Shown: positions 57,771 to 64,000 of the stretch, piece by piece
Layout of the letters: every line of letters begins with the position of its first letter
Numbering within the stretch: the first letter of the stretch is position 1
Program-made: the position numbers and the translations under genes
Source of the DNA: Medicago truncatula
Taxonomy: Eukaryota > Streptophyta > Magnoliopsida > Fabales > Fabaceae
Reading direction: 5' to 3'
Assembly: GCF_003473485.1 (NCBI RefSeq)
Contig: NC_053043.1
Location: 6,582,001-6,646,000, forward strand
DNA length: 64,000 nucleotides
Notes under the pieces: generated by a model
What the model was told of the DNA's origin: nothing
Databases searched by the model: none
The model's input: only the letters and a program-made list of their open reading frames with translations

Positions 57771-59023
57771 ATGTATAAGATTTTATTTTGGTTGATAGGA
57801 TTTAGAGATGGGATTGCCATTCTCCTCTTAGGTTTGTGTTGTGCTGCTAGAAAGAAAAAAAATGACTTAGCATTTGATTGTATCATTTTGTTTGTAAGTT
57901 TGATGTTGTGACGGGAACCATGTTAAACACGTACCGCAGTCACTTGTACCTTTGCAATTATTCCATCTGTGTATTTGTCAACTAAGTGAAAGAAAAATAC
58001 ACGATTATTTAGCATTAATGCCTTATCATATGGATAATGATTCTTGTCACAAAGTATGTCATTTCCTTACAACTTGGTTTTGTTTTTTATTTTACATAAA
58101 TAACTACACCCTTCGGTCACTAATATGAGCAAAAAATCACTTTTTAGATATATTTAATTAATAATGTATATAGTTTTTATTATATGTCGCATACATCATT
58201 AATTGAATATATCTAAATAGTGGATTTTTGCTTATATTAGTGACCGGAGGACGTATGCATTACGGCATTAATGTTGCAACACAGATTTTGTTGTTTATCT
58301 CTTGGCCTAGCATTCTAATTAAAATGGAAAATATCAAACCTATTCCTTTTTGGACAAGACTTCTTTTGAATTTAGTTTAGTTAAATTGTTGATAAGCAAC
58401 TATTTACAAGCATGATGCTCAAAACACACGATTAAACTTTACACATAACATCATACTCTGAGGTGTCGATCCTTTAAATGAATTTCAATATTTTAAAAAA
58501 TTAGTCTTTGTACCTTAAACCTCTAAAATATAATCTAAAAAATTAAGAGATTAGTCTTCGTAACTTAAAGATCCGGAAAAAAAGTATAAAATTTCGTTTA
58601 GCAAAAACACAAGGCTACATTTGATATATAAGAAAAGGCTATTACACATTGATAAGTCAAGTTTATTAGCCTTATTATGACACATTAGTAGCATACACTC
58701 ATGTATATATTTTTAGTCTTAACCCTTCGCTTTTCACGAGAAAGACTTTAATAATCCGGAGTTTGATCGGTTGGTAAATAAAATCTTTCAACCTGAATTC
58801 AAATTTTTGTTCTTCCAAGCGATTCGTCCTTAACTTGAGCTCATCAAACACTTGAGCTTGATCACTTGGTCGTAGCTTACATTAATCTTCTAATATACAT
58901 ACATAGCTGCAGTAGCATTAATATATCCTGCCGGCCATACTATATATAATCTCATCATTATACAAGTAAAGTAACCAAAACAGATTTATTATAACATATA
59001 TAGTATTATGAGAGTTCAATTAA
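57771..59023. other. Intergenic, no gene seen
   Basis: Contains one Stowaway MITE (58107-58253). The part just below 59024 is probably the glutaredoxin 3' UTR. Otherwise AT-rich. Confidence 0.5.
58107..58253. mobile_element. Stowaway MITE with TA target duplication
   Basis: A 147-bp element with nearly perfect inverted halves (CACCCTTCGGTCACTAATAT against the complement of ATATTAGTGACCGGAGGACG) flanked by TA at 58105-58106 and 58254-58255. Typical Tc1/mariner-derived Stowaway. Confidence 0.85.
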
Positions 59024-59332
59024 TCAAACCCAAATAGCTCCTGCTCTTCTAAGCATTGGAATCAGAGACCTATTAAGGTGAAGGCTCATAACTTCATTAG
59101 CTCCACCAACAAGCTCACCACCAATGAACACAGCAGGCACAGAAGGGTTACATCCTAGCCTTAAAAGTGCTTGTTCAATGTCTCTCCCTCCACTCATCTC
59201 ATCAAGTTCATGAACTTCTGGATTCACTCCAAAGTCACTGAAGAGGGTTTTGATTGTGTGACACATGCAACAACTACTCTTGCTGAATATCACCACTGAC
59301 CTCTCTGATGCCAACTGTGTCACCCTCTCCAT
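59024..59332 (-). CDS. CC-type glutaredoxin (ROXY family)
   Basis: A 102-residue intronless gene, normal length for this plant-specific class. The active site is C21-C22-M23-C24 in [10 protein letters not shown], the CC-type signature; the cis-proline site is S64-V65-P66; the glutathione-contact GG is at G76-G77 (LVGGANEV). The C-terminus has the leucine motif [11 protein letters not shown] and ends GAIWV, where many ROXY proteins end ALWL, the motif used for TGA-factor or TOPLESS partners. CC-type glutaredoxins act with TGA bZIP factors in the nucleus and cytosol, in flower development, stress and nitrate responses. The start is the first ATG in frame ([20 protein letters not shown]). Which family member this is cannot be decided here. 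Confidence 0.95.
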   Translation of the reverse strand: MERVTQLASERSVVIFSKSSCCMCHTIKTLFSDFGVNPEVHELDEMSGGRDIEQALLRLGCNPSVPAVFIGGELVGGANEVMSLHLNRSLIPMLRRAGAIWV

Positions 59333-59449
59333 TAATGTAAGGTTGATCAAGTATATATAGAACAATGTCAAATGGAAATTAAATAGGAAATAATGTGTGA
59401 AGGAGTTACTTGGTTTGTTTGATGTATGTTTGAGGCAATTGAGAATTTC

Positions 59450-59457
59450 TTATATAA
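59450..59457 (-). promoter_or_regulatory. TATA box of glutaredoxin gene
   Basis: On the minus strand CCTTATATAAG lies about 120 bp upstream of the start codon. No closer equally good match was seen; TATATATAC nearer the ATG (about 59350) would leave almost no leader. Confidence 0.5.
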
Positions 59458-60784
59458 GGATTTGAGGAAGGTGTTTGGTTGCTTAAATTGCTTTTTTGTG
59501 GATTGACATGCATCCATAAGAGAGTGTGGCTGAGGTGAAAAGATGAGAATGTTCCATTAGATATTTGAGTCGGTTTCTACTTTGAACATACAATTGTATG
59601 AAAGTGATGTATGTATTCTATGCAAGCAATTAGAACAAATTAATTAAGACATGTCCTTGGTACGGCTTTCCAATTTTTTTTTTTAAGAAACTTGTGCATT
59701 ACATTTCCCCTACTTTTGTTTCTTCCGAGAATTGTTTGAAATTCTAATCGAAACAATTATCGACCAAACCAAATTTTTCGTCAAATTTTAGATTATTAAG
59801 TTCTTTTTCTCTGAGAATCAGAGAGTTAAAACAACAAAATTTGAACCTTGAAACGAAAAATTAATGAAACAATCTTCATTTTTGTTTTTACTTTGATTGC
59901 ATATATGCAACCTCCAATTGGGGAATAAGGAATATATTATGAAAAAGAAAATAATATGGCAAGATAGGGATTTCATGGAGCCAGATATTATAGATTGAAT
60001 TAAGTACATAACTAGTCCTCTCATCATAAAATATAAAAATAAAAATAAAAATAAAAAGTGCAGAACTTTTTCGTTAAAAAATTAAGTGCGTACGACTTAA
60101 TGTAATTAGTTTAAAAAAAAAAAAATTCTAAAGGGTCTATGTTAAGCAGTGCCACATTGATAACTTTTTTCTTAATATATATTTAGCAAATATTTTTATT
60201 TTATTTTCTTTTTATAAATATGACATATGCCTTATCTATCTTGGAGGTATCTGCTGCCTTTGGAGAAAAGTTGAATTTATCCTATCGGGACCTCTTTTTT
60301 GCTATTCGCATCCTATCCTATTCTAGAAAAGGAAACGTGACTATTCTTAAATTTTGGGAAAAAATAATCAGAATTTAGAGTTGTGTTGGAATGAACTTAA
60401 CCCTAAAAAAAACTAAAGGTAATTTTTTATTATTAATCCTCTAATCTAAGAAATGTTTTTTACTTATAAATATATTTTTACACACTGTATATTTTGTATA
60501 TGTGAAGCTTTTAACATACTCATATCACATTTAAGATTGGACATTTGGAGTTTGACGACCATCATAAAATTTGAATTACGATGTGATCATCATGTTATGA
60601 TAAAAAAGTTAATTTTGATATCCAATTCAATAGTTTTTTTTTAGAGATATCCAATTCAATAGTTGATTGTGAACGTATTAGAATATATATAATTAGATTA
60701 GTACAGTATACACTATACAAAATAGATCCACTCAATATAAACTACTTATATCACATACTTGCAAAAAGCTTCAGTCGAATGCCA

Positions 60785-60819
<35 letters not shown>

Positions 60820-61249
60820 AAATAAGAACCGTAAAATAGAAGAGAGGGAAGTTGACATTATAGGTTGATTCTCGTTCACAGTAATGACAATAGGCCTTAA
60901 CTTTGTGAAGAAGATGAAAAGTAGGGGTGTGAATAAGTAAGATCTGCCTACATATAAAGACATATTAACAATTATTTATTATTACTTTATCTCTAATAAA
61001 AAGAGTTAATGAATGGTTAAAAGAGAGATAGAAACAAAAATTAACAAAGGCATTCAAAGGCATCGAAAACAAAGGCGTCGAAGTGCTACCCATAAAAAGA
61101 AGTATTAACAAAAGTAACTCATATTCTTTGGAATGAATATAATTATAGAATTAAGTGGTTAAACAACTTCACAAAAGAAATGATTGTTTAGGAGAATCCA
61201 AATTCAATTTTGAATGAAATGATTTTTTTTAAGATTTTACTTTTTTCTT
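59458..61249. other. Intergenic, glutaredoxin upstream region
   Basis: AT-rich with homopolymers and a (TA)n run at 60788-60815. No gene seen. Confidence 0.5.
60788..60815. repeat. (TA)n microsatellite
   Basis: An uninterrupted TA run of about 28 bp. Confidence 0.9.
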
Positions 61250-61330
61250 TTAACAAGCAAAAATGAAATTTATATGATCACTGGTGATTCACCTCGCACG
61301 AGGTGTGCAAAAGAGAATCACCAAAACAGA
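61240..61330 (-). mobile_element. LINE 3' UTR tail
   Basis: Read on the minus strand, GCACACCTCGTGC (61296-61308) followed by ATAAATTTCATTTTTGC and then an A-rich tail (T-rich on the plus strand near 61206-61252) parallels the LINE tail at 11688-11753 (GCACACCTTGTGC ... ATTCCATTTTGGC ... A-run). Only the extreme 3' end is recognisable. Confidence 0.5.
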
Positions 61331-62149
61331 GTACAAAAAAGTCACTGATGCATAAATAATGAGCATCGAAGTAAAGAAGCAGAAAACAAGAAGATTACAG
61401 TATGATACCCATATAAGACAGAGGGTGATGTCACCACTCATGATAGCTAAAAACACCACCAGCTCAAAAAAGAAATTAAGTGATTATTATCGCAAAATCA
61501 TGGTCATTGAGATTTATACAGATATACGTTTCACTTTTTTACTTTTTATGTGTCTATCTCTCTTTTTACATACTCCATTAGTCAAATTGAGAGGATCCTT
61601 ACCCATAACTATAGTTTGACAAATTTCCAAATCAAATCAAATTTTTTTTTTTTTGATACAAGTTTCATTCGATTAACATTAATGTAGTAATTTATTTCCT
61701 AAAAATGTCCAAAAATATTTTTTTGAGGGGTTCTAAAAATATATATTGATGAACAATATCAATCAAAATTTTCTCAAAAAAAAATATCAATCAAATATAT
61801 ATTTTTCACCATTTCTATATAAGGTCAAAATATTTTCACAATTTCTATCTCTTCTAAAATATACCTATTTTGGCACAAAAATTATAATATTTTTTTTATA
61901 ATGAAAACCGTAACTTTTTTTTTACTAATTCAAATTACAACATATATTATTTCTTTTTATTGTGTATGAAGTGACAAACCACCAAAATTCAAACACATAA
62001 CTCTGAGCTTTCGGATTCAAACAAAAAAAAGACGTTATGCCAAATGTATTGTTAATTAAGTTCGACCTTGTTTTTCATTTGGTAGTGTTACAATGTAATC
62101 AGGCTAAAGAAAAAGAAAAAAGAGAGAAAGAGTCGAAATTAAGTTCCAA
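61331..62149. other. Intergenic, no gene seen
   Basis: AT-rich with long T runs. An 86-codon plus frame at 61359-61619 has no recognisable domain. Confidence 0.45.
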
Positions 62150-63110
62150 GCTTATCTCTCAGGATGAGAGATTCCATGCCGGAGGGCAGTTCCAGTGAGC
62201 AGCACGCCTTGCATGCGATCCTTCCTTAGTCATAAAATCTGCACACGTATTTTGTTCCCTAAGAACATGTACTAATATTGTATTTCTATTTCCATGCAAA
62301 GCATCTCTAATATGAAGGATGTCAGTAGCATAAGTGTGTAAGTTATGATCACGACCAGCAATAATCAGGTCAACTGTTTCCGAACAATCACCCTCACAAA
62401 TAATGTTGACATAGCCTTTTCTACTATAAAAATCAAGACCTATTTGGATAGCACATAACTCAGCTAACAACGCATCACCTCCAGCTTCATAGTGAGAAAA
62501 ATCAGCCACCCAATCTCCATCGTGGTTGCGAACAACACCACCATCTCCTAAACTACCAAAGTCTTCTAGAAAGCTACCATCAATATTGAGCTTGAGTGTA
62601 CCTTCCGGAGGGGCTCGAATGAGCTAAGAGGCGCGACGAGTGTGGGTCTGAACCAAGATTGGGATAGTATGAAATGCATTCGTCATGTAACAAACATAGA
62701 CATATATATTCCTATCATTGAAGCCACCCTTTTCCTTAGGAAATTTTATATACCCGGGAATAAAGGGTGGGAATAAAGTTCTCATAGTTATATTTGTTTA
62801 TTCCTACCCTTTTTCTTGGGAAATTTTTTATATTCCCCGGAACATTTTATACCTGAGAATAAAATTTAGTAAACTTGTAACAAACATAGGCATATATATT
62901 CCTATCATTTTATTTCCGGAAATCAACAAATATAACTTTAAACAAATACACCCTTAGAGTGCGGGCAATCACGTAAACAGTGAAGAATATCGTCTATGAG
63001 TGAAGAGCAACGGTTGCAGTTTGGAGAAGCTACCATATTGCAATGATGCCGACGGGCATTAATAGGGAGAGCATTATGAAAACAAAATCATAGAAAGTGT
63101 TGGATTTTTA
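62150..63110 (-). pseudogene. LINE ORF2 C-terminal relic (zinc-binding and RNase H)
   Basis: On the minus strand, 63080-62950 encodes a zf-RVT piece (HNALPINARRHHCNMVAS, then CNRCSSLIDDILHCLRDCPH). After a 250-bp AT-rich interruption, 62700-62640 reads MTNAFHTIPILVQTHTRRAS and then TAG. The same frame continues with LIRAPPEGTLKLNIDGSF (62630) through the RNase H-like (RVT_3) fold to 62159: the catalytic D is in NIDGSF, E in LLAELCAIQIGLDF, and D in ICEGDCSE. The stop at RAS* was probably TGG (W). The coding capacity is broken by the stop and the interruption, so this is a relic, not a functional RNase H gene. Confidence 0.8.
62687..62910 (+). repeat. 33-bp direct repeats flanking an insertion in the LINE relic
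   Basis: TAACAAACATAGACATATAT plus ATTCCTATCATT at about 62688-62719 recurs at about 62878-62909 with one change (AGACAT/AGGCAT). Between them is sequence with duplicated TTCCTTAGGAAATTTTATAT/TTCTTGGGAAATTTTTTATA motifs. This unit separates the zinc-binding piece from the RNase H piece. Confidence 0.75.
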
Positions 63111-64000
63111 CCAGTACTTTAAGCACCAAAGTCAATGCATGTTACAATTCACATTTCAATCTCTATTTTGTTGAAAAAACCAATAGTATCCACTCGACCT
63201 TATAGATAGACCATAACTTATATTTATCTAACCAAACATTTACTGTGTCTACAATTACAACTTGACCTATTAAAGAAACAAATCTTACTCTAAATATACC
63301 TTTATAAATAAAAATTATATTCGATTCAAAATTAGAAAAGCATTAAAGTGATTTTGCTTTTGTAAAAAAAAAAAAAAAAAGTGATTACTACTACAAAAAT
63401 CATACTTATTGAGATTTGTAGATCTATATACATTTCTCTTTAAAAAAACTTATGATATCATTCATAAATATTAATAAAATTTTCATTGCGATTAACTCGA
63501 TACATCCTGAACTTGTATTAGGAAATGAAATATTTTACCCTAATTTTTTGTCAATATTAAAGAAAATTTTCATTGAGATTTACTTGATACGTCCTGAACA
63601 TATATTAGGAAATTAAATATACCGCCCTAATTTTTTTGTCAAGATCTTGCAAATCATGAATGAATTACGATCTCCTCCATTATGTTGATTGTTTACCATT
63701 AATCCTAAAAGTTTTTTTATTTTTTGAAGGAATTAATCCTAAAAGTTGATGATTTGATTTAAAATAATAATGAATTATTTTTTGGTGTAGAAATAATAAT
63801 GAATCATTGGTAAAAAAAATCATATTGAATAAAATTAGCCGATATCTACTTAAATAAATTCATTTTATCTGCCCATAATTACGTATTGGAATGAAAATTA
63901 ATGTCATTAATGATTTATTAAAAAAATCCAAAAATATACATTTATTCTCCTATTTGAATGAAAATTAAAGGCATTAATGATTTAATAAAAAAATTCCAAA
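63111..64000. other. Intergenic with local tandem repeats
   Basis: No gene. Two degenerate tandem repeats: about 87-bp units from 63481 and 63568 (TTTCATTG.GATT.ACT.GATAC, CCTGAAC..TATTAGGAAA), and about 65-bp-spaced units at 63889 and 63954 (GAATGAAAATTAA.G.CATTAATGATTTA). Confidence 0.6.

Noticed and set aside
59333..59371. N-terminal extension of the glutaredoxin
   Set aside because: It begins at TTG and adds residues outside the family's N-terminus; MERVTQ is the normal start.
62159..62509. Stand-alone RNase H gene
   Set aside because: It is the C-terminal part of a LINE ORF2 with an upstream in-frame stop and a split zinc-binding domain.
1..64000. CRISPR arrays, operons, tRNA or rRNA genes
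   Set aside because: The DNA is plant nuclear. I saw no regularly spaced repeats, and no cloverleaf with a GGTTCGA-type arm could be placed with confidence; a covariance-model scan would be decisive.

Overview
This is plant nuclear DNA. It is AT-rich, the genes carry many introns with GT..AG borders and plant-type targeting signals, and the spaces between genes are filled with small inverted-repeat transposons (MITEs), non-LTR retrotransposon (LINE) tails and decayed Copia elements. The repeat families and the proteins look like a papilionoid legume, most likely Medicago. That species call is an inference from familiarity, not from a database match.

Layout. 1-7.8 kb: no gene; a dense field of MITEs. 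7.8-9.6 kb: remains of an AATF/BFR2-like ribosome-biogenesis gene (minus), broken by a Copia 3' end and containing a MITE. 10.8-11.75 kb: 5'-truncated LINE. 12.4-13.1 kb: intronless germin-like (ABP19/20-type) gene (+). 15.6-19.9 kb: six-exon chloroplast Obg GTPase (minus). 20-24.3 kb: non-autonomous hAT element with an 8-bp target duplication, and two nested MITEs each with a 9-bp target duplication. 24.6-35.9 kb: duplicated mTERF block, with two intact single-exon mTERF genes, a C-terminal mTERF fragment and an F-box-associated-domain relic between them. 37.6-44.3 kb: 18-exon APC7 (+). 46.0-53.2 kb: 16-exon kelch-repeat/coiled-coil gene (minus), convergent with APC7. 56-57.8 kb: decayed Copia element split by a solo LTR. 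59.0-59.3 kb: CC-type glutaredoxin (minus). 61.2-63.1 kb: LINE remains (RNase H and zinc-binding pieces).

The genes are unrelated housekeeping or family members: ribosome and plastid biogenesis (Obg), organelle gene expression (mTERF), cell cycle (APC7), redox regulation (glutaredoxin), cell wall or apoplast (germin-like). There is no operon-like logic, as expected for a plant. Exon maps for Obg, APC7 and the kelch gene were built by hand from splice signals, and each gives a continuous frame (617, 560 and 699 codons before the stop).

I found no convincing new multigene system. The most informative signals are transposon insertions dated by target duplications, the AATF-like relic, the shared LINE 3' motif, and the mTERF segmental duplication.
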